Counted from the stretch's first letter, positions 51,786-61,642 are shown. The stretch is 64,000 nt of DNA from Paenibacillus sp. FSL H8-0048 (GCF_038002825.1 NZ_JBBODF010000001.1:930001-994000), one strand, 5' to 3'. Numbers and translations are program-made. The notes: a model not told the origin generated them from the letters alone.

Positions 51786-52242
51786 GCTATGAACCTCCGT
51801 TTATGAGTTTGTGTGATTTGTGTGAAGCGTTCTCAACTCTTCTTATTATGAAGGGTTTGACCGGTAAGGTCCAGTTGGCGGCTGGATTTCACTCGAAGCT
51901 TGATCGTCACTCCGGTGAGCATTCGGGCAATCCGGCCCTGCACACACCTGCACTTCCTAATTCTCCGCTTGTAGCTTAAGATTCTTCTTCCGTCTCTTTT
52001 ATTCTTTGATAAAATACCTTTAGGTGGAATAATGTATCTTAATTTATCCATATCTATAAATCTTTCGGAAGCAAGTGGAAAAACAGCATCTAATCCTGTC
52101 CATTTTTGCCCTTAGGTCCGAATTATGATTAATTAAGTGTTGTTTCTCCAACTGTTGCCCCACCAGAAGCCACTAGCTCCTCAGCAAGTGTAGTAAATCC
52201 AGCTATTTCCCACCTGCAAATCTCACTAAGGTGAATGAACCT
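51786..52242. other. Intergenic, no gene recognised
   Basis: 457 bp between the aldo/keto reductase and the GNAT fragment. It has one 72-codon minus-strand frame (52051-51833) of very basic composition with no ribosome binding site, which I do not accept as a gene. No clear repeats, RNA or terminator were recognised. Confidence 0.5.
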
Positions 52243-52551
52243 TTATTGAGCTCTCTCTGCGGGCACGACCCCTTTCTCGTGCCTCTGCTGGCAATCAGGT
52301 ACGACTACCGTCTGCAAAAAGCTCATCAGCTTCAGCCGGTTAATCTCACTGCTAATATCTCCGGCAGCATACATCCATCTCCCCGTAGCCCATACCACAG
52401 CCAGTGTCGGCGTTTCCATATGATCAGCAAATACCCGCCCGGGATAATTCTCCAGCAGGACGGATAAGGCAGGAAGGTGTTGCTTTTTACCGGCATAAAA
52501 ATCATAAACTGCAGCAAAATTCTCAGGCTGCAGTTCCAAAAGCTTATTCAT
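52243..52551 (-). pseudogene. GNAT-like N-terminal fragment, probably truncated
   Basis: 102 residues starting MNKLLELQPENFAAVYDFYAG, with GGAGG 8 nt upstream. The pattern RVFADHMETPTLAVVWATGRWMYAAGD resembles the N-terminal half of a larger GNAT-like family of about 250 residues (my recollection). The acetyl-CoA-binding half is absent, and the sequence past the stop shows no continuation in another frame. I call it a decayed gene with low certainty. Confidence 0.45.
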
Positions 52552-52580
52552 TGCGCTTCCCTCCATGTATGTATATCAAC

Positions 52581-53873
52581 TCAATACCGAAGCACCAGCA
52601 CAAACCGCATGCCCCGCTCCACCGGCTCCGCGTAAATATCGCCGCCCATCTTTCGTAGCAGCTGCTTGCAGATGAAGAGGCCGAGGCCGTTGCCCGGCTT
52701 GCCGTCCGCATTGGACCCGCGCCAGAAGCTGGTGAAGATGTGGGGCAGCTCGCTCAGGAGCAGCGGCTCTCCAGAATTCCCGATCACAATCAGCTGGCGG
52801 TAATCCTCCTCACGGAAGGTAATAGAGATAGACTTGCCATCTCCATACTTAATGGCATTCTCAATGAGATTATTCATTACTTCATGCAGCCGTTCTTCGT
52901 CCCCAAGCAGCAGCTTGTCCTGATAAGCACCTACTTCAAGCTCCACCTTCAGCAGCTCCAGCCGCTCCTTATGGTTATGGAGAACCTTGCGGATCAGCCC
53001 GCTGAGATAGAATTCTCCCGGAACCACCTCTACATTCTGCAAAGAGGAGACGGACGCGGTGATGATCCCGCCGATCAGCTGCTCCATTTGCTCTGCTTGC
53101 TGACCAATCATCCGGGCGGCCGATTGCCGCTTGACTTCACTGTCATAGAGGCTGTCCGCAAGGGCGCTGGCGTAAAGCCTGATTGTGGCGACTGGGGTTT
53201 TGAGCTCATGCGAGAGGGACGCGACCAGCGTCTGGCGGTCTTTTTCCAGGCGGAGATTCGTCTCTCTCTGGGCATCCAGTGTCTGCCGCAACAGGTCCAG
53301 CCCCCACACGAACCGGCCGAAGAACCGGCTCCGGTGCTCCTTCATGCCTATGTTCAGCTGCCCCCGGGATAACTCATAAGGAAGCTCCTGCAGCGTATGG
53401 AACGGCCGCAGAATCTGCTTGCGGATGTAGAACAGCAGCACCATAACCGCGCCAAGCGCCGCCAGCAGGAACAGATTCAACACCAGAAGCGTATGCACAT
53501 CCTGCCCGGGCATCCGGTAAGAGAACCTTAAGTATCCTGTACTTTGCTGGTCCGCATACAAGGGCTTGACCATGAATTCACTTGCGTCCTCCACCCCGTT
53601 ACCGGCAAAAAAGCGCTGAACCTCATCCGGTCCCGCTTCCTTTCCGATCCAGCTTAAGCCGTTCACGTAGGTGTACCGGTTCACATCCGGCTGCAGTTCC
53701 TCCATAGGAATACCTCGCTGCACCTGGTCATAGATCCGGTTGATCTCTATCCTATAAGCCTTCCCGGGTGTCCCTGCCCCTGTCTCCCTGTAGGATACAT
53801 ATCCATTCAGAGCCGCTACGAACGTCAGACCGAGAAGTAATGTCCAGAGCATCAGCCTGTTAAATGCCTTCAT
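52581..53873 (-). CDS. Sensor histidine kinase of the FtsX-type ABC operon
   Basis: 430-residue kinase: two membrane helices (about 8-28 and 130-152) around a ~100-residue extracytoplasmic sensor, a coil, HisKA with SLSHELKTPVATIRLY, N-box NNLIENAIKYG and the GNGLGLFICKQLL nucleotide motif. The presence of a real external sensor sets it apart from BceS-type intramembrane kinases. It overlaps the response regulator stop by 14 bp. It probably reports a cell-envelope signal to its own transporter. Confidence 0.92.
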   Translation of the reverse strand: MKAFNRLMLWTLLLGLTFVAALNGYVSYRETGAGTPGKAYRIEINRIYDQVQRGIPMEELQPDVNRYTYVNGLSWIGKEAGPDEVQRFFAGNGVEDASEFMVKPLYADQQSTGYLRFSYRMPGQDVHTLLVLNLFLLAALGAVMVLLFYIRKQILRPFHTLQELPYELSRGQLNIGMKEHRSRFFGRFVWGLDLLRQTLDAQRETNLRLEKDRQTLVASLSHELKTPVATIRLYASALADSLYDSEVKRQSAARMIGQQAEQMEQLIGGIITASVSSLQNVEVVPGEFYLSGLIRKVLHNHKERLELLKVELEVGAYQDKLLLGDEERLHEVMNNLIENAIKYGDGKSISITFREEDYRQLIVIGNSGEPLLLSELPHIFTSFWRGSNADGKPGNGLGLFICKQLLRKMGGDIYAEPVERGMRFVLVLRY

Positions 53874-54540
53874 ATTTATATCCCACTCCCCAGACGGTGA
53901 CGATGCGTCTTGGCTCTTTGGGGTTCTGCTCGATTTTGTCCCGCAGCTTGTTCATATGTACGGTCAGCGTGGACGGCTCACTGAAGCTGTCTGCGCCCCA
54001 CACCTGCTGGAACAACCACTCTTTGCGCAGCGCCTTGCCTTTGTTGCTCATCATCAGCACCAGAAGCTCGTACTCTTTGGCCGTCATCCCGAGCGTCTGG
54101 CCGCTTCTATACACTGCTCTTGCGGTCTGGTTCACCGTAAGTTCGCCATCGGTCAGCAGCAGCTTGTTCTCGTTCATCTCATAGCTCCGCCGCAGATGCG
54201 CCTTGACCTTGGCCGTCAGCAGCGGAGCCGAGAAGGGCTTCTCCAGGTAGTCGTCCGCTCCCAGCTCAAGCCCGATAATCTTGCTCTCATCGCCATGGCG
54301 TGCGCTCATGATCAGAATCGGCAGATTGTACTTCTCCCTGGCGATTCTGCATACGGCGAAGCCATCCAGCCCGGGCAGCATAATATCGAGCAGCAGCAGC
54401 TTGACAGCACTCGTCTCCAAGTAAGCCAAGCCCTCTTCCGCAGAGGCCATACTGCATACAGAATATCCTTCCACCTGCAAAAAATCCTTCATCACCTCCG
54501 CCAGCTCCGCATTATCCTCAATGATCAGAATGTCCGCCAC
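53860..54540 (-). CDS. OmpR-family response regulator
   Basis: 226-residue regulator: IIEDNAE acidic pocket, phospho-acceptor Asp in LLLLDIMLPGLDG, KPFSAP switch, and a winged helix with GMTAKEYELLVLMMSN and PSTLTVHMNKLRDKIE. It lies 29 bp downstream of the ABC ATPase gene and overlaps the kinase gene. A pair of TTTAA half-sites 11 bp apart at the operon promoter is a candidate autoregulatory site. Confidence 0.93.
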   Translation of the reverse strand: MADILIIEDNAELAEVMKDFLQVEGYSVCSMASAEEGLAYLETSAVKLLLLDIMLPGLDGFAVCRIAREKYNLPILIMSARHGDESKIIGLELGADDYLEKPFSAPLLTAKVKAHLRRSYEMNENKLLLTDGELTVNQTARAVYRSGQTLGMTAKEYELLVLMMSNKGKALRKEWLFQQVWGADSFSEPSTLTVHMNKLRDKIEQNPKEPRRIVTVWGVGYKYEGI

Positions 54541-54569
54541 GCCTCTCTCCTCCTGCTGCTTGCAGCTTC

Positions 54570-55352
54570 CTACCAGCCCATCTCCATCAGCCAGCCGGTC
54601 AGGCTGCGTTCGCGTTCCCTCGGGCCTTGTTCCGGCATATATTTGCCCAGCACATGCTCGCCCTGAATATTGCCATCCACCATATACAGCACCTTATCAC
54701 TCTGCGCGGCTACCTTCACATCATGTGTAACCACCATCAGCGTTGTTCCTTCCCGGTTGATCCGGCAGAGCTCGGACATGACTTCCTGTGCAGCTTTGGA
54801 ATTGAGCGCACCTGTCGGCTCATCGGCGAACAGCATTGCCGGCTTGTTGATAAGCGCCCGGCAGATGCAGGCCCGCTGCAGCTGTCCGCCGGACACCTCT
54901 GTAATATCATGGCCCGCCGTCTCCATAATGTTCAGCTTGCGCATCAGCTCATCAGCGTATTGATTCACCTCGCTGCGGCTGCGTCTTTGCCCGTTTCCCT
55001 TGCCGCTCAGCGACTGATAGCCTGATAGAATAATATTATCATAAACGGAGAGATTGCTCAGCATATGCATCTGCTGGAAGATGAAGCCCATTTTGTGCAG
55101 CCGCAGTTCAGCCATGCCCTTCTCCGAGAGCCGCGAAAGACTCTCTCCGTCAAAAACCACATCGCCCGCAGTAAGCCGGTCCATCCCGCTGACGGTATAG
55201 AGCAGCGTAGACTTGCCCGAACCGGACGGCCCCATGACAGACACGAACTCTCCTGCATGAAGCGTGAAATTGATATTCCGCAGAACATTATTCTGACTTT
55301 TATTGACGATATAGGTTTTGCATAGGTTGGTTACTTCAAGTACTGCTGCCAT
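54570..55352 (-). CDS. ABC transporter ATP-binding protein (MacB/Bce-like)
   Basis: 260-residue ATPase: Walker A GPSGSGKST, signature VSGGQLQRA, Walker B MLFADEPTGALNS, H-loop VTHDVKVA. It belongs to the class serving FtsX-like permeases (antimicrobial peptide or lipoprotein export). It lies 34 bp after the permease gene and before the two-component pair, all on the minus strand. Confidence 0.93.
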   Translation of the reverse strand: MAAVLEVTNLCKTYIVNKSQNNVLRNINFTLHAGEFVSVMGPSGSGKSTLLYTVSGMDRLTAGDVVFDGESLSRLSEKGMAELRLHKMGFIFQQMHMLSNLSVYDNIILSGYQSLSGKGNGQRRSRSEVNQYADELMRKLNIMETAGHDITEVSGGQLQRACICRALINKPAMLFADEPTGALNSKAAQEVMSELCRINREGTTLMVVTHDVKVAAQSDKVLYMVDGNIQGEHVLGKYMPEQGPRERERSLTGWLMEMGW

Positions 55353-55386
55353 TTCGCCACTCCTTCTTTTCTTTTAAAATTTAAGC

Positions 55387-57738
55387 CTATTCCTTATTCA
55401 TATTCCATATCTGCACACGCTTGATCTGGCCGCAGCTTGTGTATACCGCCAGCATAACCACAGCCAGGATTAGCAGCGGATACAGCAGATAGACCTGAAG
55501 CGGAAGAATATTCAGCCGGAGACTGGTCAGTCCGAAGATCCGGAAGATGAGACCGAGCAGGCGGCCGCCAAGGGTATTCGCAGCGATGACGCCCAGCACC
55601 AGCGAGACGGAGATAATGATCAGAATACGCAGCGCCTGCCACCGCCGGATCGCGGCATTCGTGAAGCCAATGCTTTTCATGACAGCAATGCCGTAGACCT
55701 CCTTCGCAATCATCAGTCTGACGAATAGACAGGTGATGAAGAACGAAATGAGGCAGATGATAGCCGTAAGCAGCCCATTGATGCTGTGAAGCTGGCCCAT
55801 GAAGCCGCCGGTGATCTCTCCCAGCAGTTCGAGCGAGGTTTTGATGCCTTGTTCCGGGAACTGCTGTTGAATCTGCTTCATTATTCCTGCCCTTGCTTGC
55901 TCTGGGGCATGGAGTTCGCCGGAGAACATATAAGCGGGTATTGTCTTCAGCTCATAGTCCCGTGCAATCCAGACCGCGTACCCTTCGTTGGAGATACTTT
56001 GGAACAGTCCGCTGATCATGAAGGTCCCCTTAACCCCGCCGATTTCAAAAGTAATATTGTCGCCCACCCGCTTCCCGTATTTCGCGGACATGATGGCCGT
56101 AATTGCAATTTCATTCTTCAGCAGCGGGGCCGTTCCCTCCAGAATCTCAACAGACCCGTTCTGATCATTCTTCTGGCCGTTGATCCGCCGGTTGGCTTCT
56201 CCGTTATCGGAGATATATTTGGTATTTACCGTATAATTCGCTGTAAGCGTGACCTCGAAGCCCTGATCCTTCAGTCGCTTGGACAGAAGCGCCTTCTCCT
56301 GCTGGATCTGCTCTACGGATTTCTCTGCCACAACGGTTGGGCCATAAAAATCCGCACCAATCGTCCCGAAATATTCCAGAAACTTAGGTGTCACGATGGT
56401 ATTGGTCAGATTGACCGGGATCAGGATGATCGCCGAGCTTAAGATCAGCGTCAGGATGAGCGACGTATAGCTCTTGAGCCGGTTCAGTACATCGCTCAGT
56501 GCGAGAAAGAACGGGGGCCGGAGGAAACGGCTTGTATGTAAATGAATGCGCCGGGATGCCTTGAAGCGTTCGCCGGTCTGGCCTTGCCGGATGGCATCGA
56601 TGGCCGATGCCTTGTTAATCTTGCGCATGCAGAGTAAGCAGAACAGCAGAATGAATGCGATCATGACCAGCGTACTAAGCGCCGAGATCATTATATTGAT
56701 GCTGCCTGCGGGCAGAATCATATATTGCGAGGTTTTGCGGGACATCAGCGCAGTCAAGGGGAGACTGATGCCGAGTCCGAGGACACCGCCGAGACAGGCC
56801 AGCCCTGTATATTTTGTCAGGTAGAGCTGCTTGATCGCCCGGTTCCTGAACCCGATGGCCTTCATAACACCAATCTCCTTGTATTCATCCTGCAGGGTGG
56901 AGACAATGGTGAAGCGCAGGGTCAGAAACGCAATGAAGATCAGGAACACGCTGATTGCAAACATCATGGCTGAGATGATCCGGTCCGTCATATATGTCAT
57001 CTTGACCAGCGCCTTATCCACCTCGAAGCTGATGGGCAGATCACTGTTCGCAAAAGAAGCCGATATCTCCATAGATGCTACACCCGGTGCCGCCACGAAG
57101 CTCCATAGATTCATCTGTTTATCTTCGGGCACCAGCCTCTCTATTTCCTTGAAATCCTCTGTCGACAGCATGAGGCGCTTCAATCCCAGCAGATCTGCCC
57201 CCATGAATGCATCCTTGAAGTAACTGTTCACCGTGAACGTTCTCGTAGTCTCACCGAACTTGAGCTTCAGCTGTTCTCCCGGCACGATGCCGCTGCCCAG
57301 CATCAGGCTGGCTGGAAGACCGATCTCCCCCGGGCGAAGTGAATATCGCTCATTGTCCTCACCGAAGACCAGGTTCACCTGCTCAGGAATGGCAGACAGC
57401 ACGAAGCTTACATTTCCCGAGAAGCTCTTGCGGCCTTCAGGCATCGTAATCTGATTCAGGAAGAGATTGAGCTGCCGTTCGGTATAAGCTGTCTCTACCT
57501 TCTTCTCCTGCTTCACCCAGCCTTCTACTGCCGAGTTATAGCCGGGGTCATTGGCCAGCGTGATATTAAGGTCTGCAACCTTGCTGGCTTCAATGAAGCT
57601 GCCCAGGGCGCTGGAGGTAGAATACATCAGGCTGGAGCTGCTTGCGGCTAGTGTGGAGGCCAGGATGATGAGGATCAGCAGAACGGTATTCATCACCTTT
57701 TTGCGCCGCAAATCTTTTTTTAGAATAGTCAGGAACAC
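55387..57738 (-). CDS. ABC transporter permease with two FtsX domains
   Basis: 783-residue permease. Helix 1 is at about 18-38, followed by a large external domain (about 45-255), an FtsX core with three helices (about 260-380), then a second half: helix near 430-450, external domain (about 455-645) and three more helices. The double FtsX layout is like antimicrobial-peptide or lipid-stress exporters of Firmicutes, but larger than classical BceB. First gene of the operon with ATPase, regulator and kinase. Confidence 0.9.
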   Translation of the reverse strand: MFLTILKKDLRRKKVMNTVLLILIILASTLAASSSSLMYSTSSALGSFIEASKVADLNITLANDPGYNSAVEGWVKQEKKVETAYTERQLNLFLNQITMPEGRKSFSGNVSFVLSAIPEQVNLVFGEDNERYSLRPGEIGLPASLMLGSGIVPGEQLKLKFGETTRTFTVNSYFKDAFMGADLLGLKRLMLSTEDFKEIERLVPEDKQMNLWSFVAAPGVASMEISASFANSDLPISFEVDKALVKMTYMTDRIISAMMFAISVFLIFIAFLTLRFTIVSTLQDEYKEIGVMKAIGFRNRAIKQLYLTKYTGLACLGGVLGLGISLPLTALMSRKTSQYMILPAGSINIMISALSTLVMIAFILLFCLLCMRKINKASAIDAIRQGQTGERFKASRRIHLHTSRFLRPPFFLALSDVLNRLKSYTSLILTLILSSAIILIPVNLTNTIVTPKFLEYFGTIGADFYGPTVVAEKSVEQIQQEKALLSKRLKDQGFEVTLTANYTVNTKYISDNGEANRRINGQKNDQNGSVEILEGTAPLLKNEIAITAIMSAKYGKRVGDNITFEIGGVKGTFMISGLFQSISNEGYAVWIARDYELKTIPAYMFSGELHAPEQARAGIMKQIQQQFPEQGIKTSLELLGEITGGFMGQLHSINGLLTAIICLISFFITCLFVRLMIAKEVYGIAVMKSIGFTNAAIRRWQALRILIIISVSLVLGVIAANTLGGRLLGLIFRIFGLTSLRLNILPLQVYLLYPLLILAVVMLAVYTSCGQIKRVQIWNMNKE

Positions 57739-57771
57739 GTTGATTTTCTCCCTTCGTCAAGCTCTGTCCTG

Positions 57772-57805
57772 ATTATAAGCAGGCAATTGTTAAATAATCC
57801 TTAAA
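57772..57805 (-). promoter_or_regulatory. Promoter with response-regulator-like direct repeat
   Basis: Minus-strand -10 TATAAT (57777-57772), 34 bp upstream of the permease ATG. Just upstream TTTAAG and TTTAAC lie exactly 11 bp apart (57805-57800 and 57794-57789), as for OmpR-family activators replacing a poor -35. The inference is that the operon's own regulator binds here. Confidence 0.5.
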
Positions 57806-57840
57806 TCGGTCCAATCCTTGCTCACCCTATGAAAACAGCA

Positions 57841-57874
57841 AAAAGAGCTACGGCATAAACGCTCCATAGCTCCT
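57841..57874 (-). terminator. Rho-independent terminator after the AlaX gene
   Basis: Stem GAGCTA-GG / CC-TAGCTC with a 10-nt loop, followed on the minus strand by TTTTT, about 15 bp after the stop at 57888. Confidence 0.8.
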
Positions 57875-57887
57875 TACTTGCCCTACC

Positions 57888-59060
57888 TCAGAATTGTGCT
57901 TTGGCAAAATTGTAAAATGCGAGTGCGTCTTCCCATGACGGGAATCCGGCCTGTGCCAGCTTGTCGCTGCCCCCGCCCTTGCCCTGGTAGCCGCCCAGGT
58001 GAGCCTTGAAGAAGGCGCCGCATGAGAAATCCGCAGATCCGCTATGCGCGAGTACCGCCTTATTCTCCGCCGCACTCAGCAGCAGCACCGGCAGGTCGGT
58101 CAGCGCCGTCAGCTTCGCAGCCAGACTCTGGAGATCCTTAAGCGGTCTATCATCCGAAATATGGGTGAGCACCCCGCTGCCCTCTTCCATTGAAGCGAAC
58201 AGGTCCCGGGCCAGATAGCTGTCATTCTGCTCCTTCACGGCAGCCAGCTCCGTTACCAGCAGCTTCTGCTCCTGCTCCCATTTTCCAAGCCGGTCCATAA
58301 TTTCGTCCTTGCCTGTATTGAATCGGGCGGATAGCTGACTCATAATTTGCATATGATCGTTGAATTCCGCAAGCGCCCGGTCTCCGCATTTGAAGGTAAT
58401 TCTAATATTCCCCTTCTGCTTCTCGGACCTCAGCAGCTTGATCATCCCAATCGCCCCGGTCAAAGCGACATGAGTGCCGCCGCAGGCGTTATGCTCGACA
58501 CCTTCAATCTCGACAATCCGGATATCCTCCGTTACCTTAGGAAGCTTCACCAGCGGCAGCTTGGCCATTTCCTCTGCAGTCACGAAGTAGCTCGTAATCG
58601 CCAGATTCCGGTAGATCTTGCGGTTCACCTCTTGTTCAGCCTCCGCCAGCTGCGCCGCAGATAGTTCCGGCAGATCAAGATCTATTGTGGCATAATCGCT
58701 GCCCAGGTGGAAGCTCAGTGTCAGTGCCTGATATAATTCGCGGAATACCGCCGACAACAGATGCTGACCGGTATGCTGCTGCATATGGTCGAATCTCCGT
58801 GTCCAGTCGATGGAGCAGTCCACTTCAGTCTGCCCAGGAAGCTGTGCTACCTTATGCAGCACCTGCTGATCCTCCAGCACCACATCCAGCACAGCAATCC
58901 CGCCGATGGTTCCCGTATCACAAGGCTGTCCGCCGCCGTGCGGGTAGAAAGCCGTCTCTGCAAGCGTCACATAGCTCCCGTCTTCACGCTCCAGCGTAGA
59001 GGTGATGACGGTACTCCATGCTTGAATATAAGCTGAATCATAATATAGCTTCTTGGTCAT
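57888..59060 (-). CDS. Alanyl-tRNA editing protein, AlaX-L type with DHHA1 domain
   Basis: 390-residue trans-editing enzyme that hydrolyses mischarged Ser- or Gly-tRNA(Ala). The N-terminal barrel has ETAFYPHGGGQPCDTG; the zinc site comprises H96-TGQ-H100 and C193-GGT-H197. A coiled linker follows, then a DHHA1 domain with the Gly-rich GGYQGKGGGSDKLAQAG. This is the full AlaX-L architecture. The start ATG is near the GNAT stop (3 bp gap). Confidence 0.92.
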   Translation of the reverse strand: MTKKLYYDSAYIQAWSTVITSTLEREDGSYVTLAETAFYPHGGGQPCDTGTIGGIAVLDVVLEDQQVLHKVAQLPGQTEVDCSIDWTRRFDHMQQHTGQHLLSAVFRELYQALTLSFHLGSDYATIDLDLPELSAAQLAEAEQEVNRKIYRNLAITSYFVTAEEMAKLPLVKLPKVTEDIRIVEIEGVEHNACGGTHVALTGAIGMIKLLRSEKQKGNIRITFKCGDRALAEFNDHMQIMSQLSARFNTGKDEIMDRLGKWEQEQKLLVTELAAVKEQNDSYLARDLFASMEEGSGVLTHISDDRPLKDLQSLAAKLTALTDLPVLLLSAAENKAVLAHSGSADFSCGAFFKAHLGGYQGKGGGSDKLAQAGFPSWEDALAFYNFAKAQF

Positions 59061-59063
59061 CCC

Positions 59064-59498
59064 TTAAGCTCCCCCATTCGCATCCGTTGCAGGCCCGAAG
59101 AACATCTCCATGACCACATAATCCTTGCCGCCTTTGCTGAATACTTCATCCGTTCTCTGCATGCCGAATTTCTTATAGAAGCCTGCCTTATAGGTTCTGG
59201 CATTACAGAAAATCCGCTGCACCCCCGCCTGCTCCGCTTCCGCCAGAACCGTCTTCAGCAGCTTGCTGCCGTAGCCCTGGCCTTGCTCCAGTTCCAGGGT
59301 AGCAAACTTACGGAATTGTGCTTCTGTGCCGTTGACGAACAGGGATAACACCGATACCAGACGATCTCCCACATACAGCCCGTAATGCTTACCCTGATCG
59401 TCATCAGCCAGCTTAATATAATCCGGCTCCCGCTCAGGCCACATGACTTCATGCCTCAGCTTCCAGACTTCTTCCTTATGTATAAGCTTGATCTCCAT
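59064..59498 (-). CDS. GNAT family N-acetyltransferase
   Basis: 144-residue single-domain GNAT with EVMWPEREPDYIKLADD near the N-terminus, strand LVSVLSLFVNGTEAQFRKFATLE, the acetyl-CoA loop QGQGYGSKLL and NARTYKAGFYKKFGMQ. It has the short layout of the ElaA-like GNATs. I chose the ATG at 59498 (GGAG 9 nt upstream); the ATG at 59540 lies inside the upstream TSUP gene. It lies 3 bp before the AlaX start. Confidence 0.85.
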   Translation of the reverse strand: MEIKLIHKEEVWKLRHEVMWPEREPDYIKLADDDQGKHYGLYVGDRLVSVLSLFVNGTEAQFRKFATLELEQGQGYGSKLLKTVLAEAEQAGVQRIFCNARTYKAGFYKKFGMQRTDEVFSKGGKDYVVMEMFFGPATDANGGA

Positions 59499-59521
59499 CT
59501 CATCCACTCCATTAGTTGTGC

Positions 59522-60286
59522 TTAATGCATCGTATCCCATATTTGCTTGCCGATCAATATCACAGTGACTGTAATGAATAACGGCCGGATATACGCCGCC
59601 CCTTTGCGGATAGCCAGTTTAGAGCCGACAATGGCCCCGATGACCATCGGAATCCCCAGAATCAGACCATAGGTGTAGCTGACAGAGCCCAGGGCAATGA
59701 ACGTAAGCAGGCTTGTGATATTGCTGGCGAAGTTCAGGATTTTGGCATTGCCTGCGGCGGTTACAAATTCAAACCCCATCATCAGAAAAGCAAAAATCAG
59801 AAACGACCCCGTTCCCGGACCGAAGAACCCGTCATAGAAGCCGATAACCAGTGCCGCCATGCTTCCGGCCAGGCGCAGCCTGCCGTTTTTCGCGGAGAAG
59901 GTGGAGATATCTCCCCAGGATTTTTTGAACAAGGTATAGAGGGTAATTACGATCAGCATCACGATCACCAGCGGCTTCAGGAACTCGGAAGGCACCTGAC
60001 GGACAGTCAGCGTTCCGGCCATCGCCCCAATGACGGATAACGGGATGAGGGTGCGGACCAGCTTGAAATTGATTTTGCCGGAACGCACGAACGAGGCGGT
60101 GCTGGTCAGCGAGCACATCGATCCCGCCAATTTGCTGCTGCCAAGCAGCAGGTGAAGCGGAATGCCGACCGACAGCAGGGCCGGAATCGCAATCAGACCG
60201 CCGCCGCCCACTACAGAGTCAATTAACCCGGCCAGAAATCCGCATATCACCAATATAAGTACCATACTGAGCGTCCAGTCTTCCAT
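59522..60286 (-). CDS. TSUP family membrane permease (TauE/SafE-like)
   Basis: 254-residue membrane protein with about eight helices and the family repeat GFLAGLIDSVVGGGGLIAIPALLSVGIP near the N-terminus, matched by GFYDGFFGPGTGSFLIFAF in the second half. TSUP proteins move sulfite, sulfonates or other sulfur anions. No sulfur genes are nearby, so the substrate is open. It lies 18 bp after the NUDIX stop. Confidence 0.9.
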   Translation of the reverse strand: MEDWTLSMVLILVICGFLAGLIDSVVGGGGLIAIPALLSVGIPLHLLLGSSKLAGSMCSLTSTASFVRSGKINFKLVRTLIPLSVIGAMAGTLTVRQVPSEFLKPLVIVMLIVITLYTLFKKSWGDISTFSAKNGRLRLAGSMAALVIGFYDGFFGPGTGSFLIFAFLMMGFEFVTAAGNAKILNFASNITSLLTFIALGSVSYTYGLILGIPMVIGAIVGSKLAIRKGAAYIRPLFITVTVILIGKQIWDTMH

Positions 60287-60304
60287 TACTGCGCCATTCC
60301 CCCT

Positions 60305-60739
60305 CTAATTCCATCCGTGAGCAGCATACCAGACGCCATTCCTGAATGTATTCCACGCCTCCTGTACGAACGGGATGATATTCTCCGGCAGCGCATCTAC
60401 CGGGAACCAGCTTAGGTCAGCGCATTTGTCCGGCTCCATGTTGCAGATCTCTCCGGTCCACTGCTCCGCCTTGAAAAAGAAATCCACCCGCTCATCCCCG
60501 GAGGTACGCAGGTGCATCGTTCCGATCAGGGTAAGCTCGGCGGGAGCTATAACAGCACCGCATTCTTCCCGGACCTCGCGGATGGCAGCGGTATGAAGCG
60601 GCTCGCCGCCATTCAGCTTCCCGGCAGGCAATCCATATTCCCCGTCATGATGTCCCGTATTTGCGCGCCGCAATAGCAGGACTTGCCCGTCCTTGATCAG
60701 AAATACATGAACCACGCTCACGAATCGAAAGACTTCCAT
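60305..60739 (-). CDS. NUDIX hydrolase
   Basis: 144 residues with a complete Nudix box, GKLNGGEPLHTAAIREVREE then CG, matching G-x5-E-x7-REVREECG. The start HVFLIKDGQVLLLRRANTGHHDGEYGLPAGK is typical of the MutT-like group acting on nucleotides. It starts the unit with TSUP, GNAT and AlaX genes. Substrate unknown. Confidence 0.88.
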   Translation of the reverse strand: MEVFRFVSVVHVFLIKDGQVLLLRRANTGHHDGEYGLPAGKLNGGEPLHTAAIREVREECGAVIAPAELTLIGTMHLRTSGDERVDFFFKAEQWTGEICNMEPDKCADLSWFPVDALPENIIPFVQEAWNTFRNGVWYAAHGWN

Positions 60740-60776
60740 TCCAGCTCTTCCCCTCCACTCCAGCTCACGAAAGAAT

Positions 60777-60810
60777 AAGCGGACAAGCCTGGAAATCGGC
60801 TTGCCCGCTT
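60777..60810 (-). terminator. Hairpin after the YeeI/YebC gene
   Basis: Stem AAGCGG-CAAGCC / GGCTTG-CCGCTT with a short loop, 19 bp after the stop at 60829. On the minus strand it is followed by ATTCTTTC, so the U-tract is poor. Confidence 0.6.
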
Positions 60811-60828
60811 ACTGATGTGACCGCTATT

Positions 60829-61548
60829 CTATTCTTCCGAATCCACGTTGTGGTAGACCTGCTGCACATCGTCCAATTCTTCAAGCGCATCGATCAGCTT
60901 CTCGAACTGGGCCTGCGCATCTTCAGGAATAGCTACATAGTTCTGCGGGAGCAGTGTCAGCTCGGCTACAGTGAATTCCGTGATTCCCGCGCTGCGGAAG
61001 GCTTCCTGTACTGCATGGAACTGGTCCGGCTCAGCATACACGATGACTGCCTCGTCCTCTTCCAGCACATCACGAACATCCAGATCTGCTTCGATCAGCA
61101 GCTCCATAACCTCATCTGCTGATTTGCCTTCCACCCCGATGACCGCTGTCGGATCGAACATATATGTAACCGATCCGCTGACGCCCATGTTGCCGCCGTT
61201 CTTGCTGAACGTGGAACGGACCAGCGGAGCCGTGCGGTTGACGTTATTCGTCAGCGCATCAACTACAATCATTGAGCCGCTTGGACCGAAGCCTTCATAC
61301 CGCAGCTCAACGTAGGTCTCATCGCCGCTGCCCTTGGCTTTCTCCAGGGCACGGTCAATAATCGCCTTCGGTACATTGTAGGTCTTGGCCCGTTCCAGAA
61401 CGACCTTCAGCGCCCGGTTGGATTCCGGATCAGGCTCGCCCTTCTTCGCTGCAACATAGATTTCTACCCCGAACTTGGCGTAGACCTTACTTGTATTAGC
61501 ATCCTTGGATGCTTTCTTTTCCTTAATATTATTCCATTTACGACCCAT
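60829..61548 (-). CDS. YebC/PmpR-family DNA-binding regulator, YeeI-type
   Basis: 239-residue protein starting [20 protein letters not shown], nearly identical in pattern to B. subtilis YeeI (recalled). Later conserved regions are [49 protein letters not shown] and the end [11 protein letters not shown]. YebC-type proteins act in translation of difficult motifs or as transcription regulators. I chose the ATG at 61548; an upstream GTG at 61563 is an alternative. It lies downstream of lysK. Confidence 0.93.
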   Translation of the reverse strand: MGRKWNNIKEKKASKDANTSKVYAKFGVEIYVAAKKGEPDPESNRALKVVLERAKTYNVPKAIIDRALEKAKGSGDETYVELRYEGFGPSGSMIVVDALTNNVNRTAPLVRSTFSKNGGNMGVSGSVTYMFDPTAVIGVEGKSADEVMELLIEADLDVRDVLEEDEAVIVYAEPDQFHAVQEAFRSAGITEFTVAELTLLPQNYVAIPEDAQAQFEKLIDALEELDDVQQVYHNVDSEE

Positions 61549-61642
61549 ATGGTTACCGCTCACTTTCCAACATTTAATTAAAAACAGTCTTGTATATTAT
61601 ACCTCTCTTCAATCGATCCCGTAAAGGGCCGTCCAAGCCCCT

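Noticed and set aside
51833..52051. 72-codon very basic ORF
   Set aside because: No ribosome binding site and low-complexity basic composition; no family recognised.
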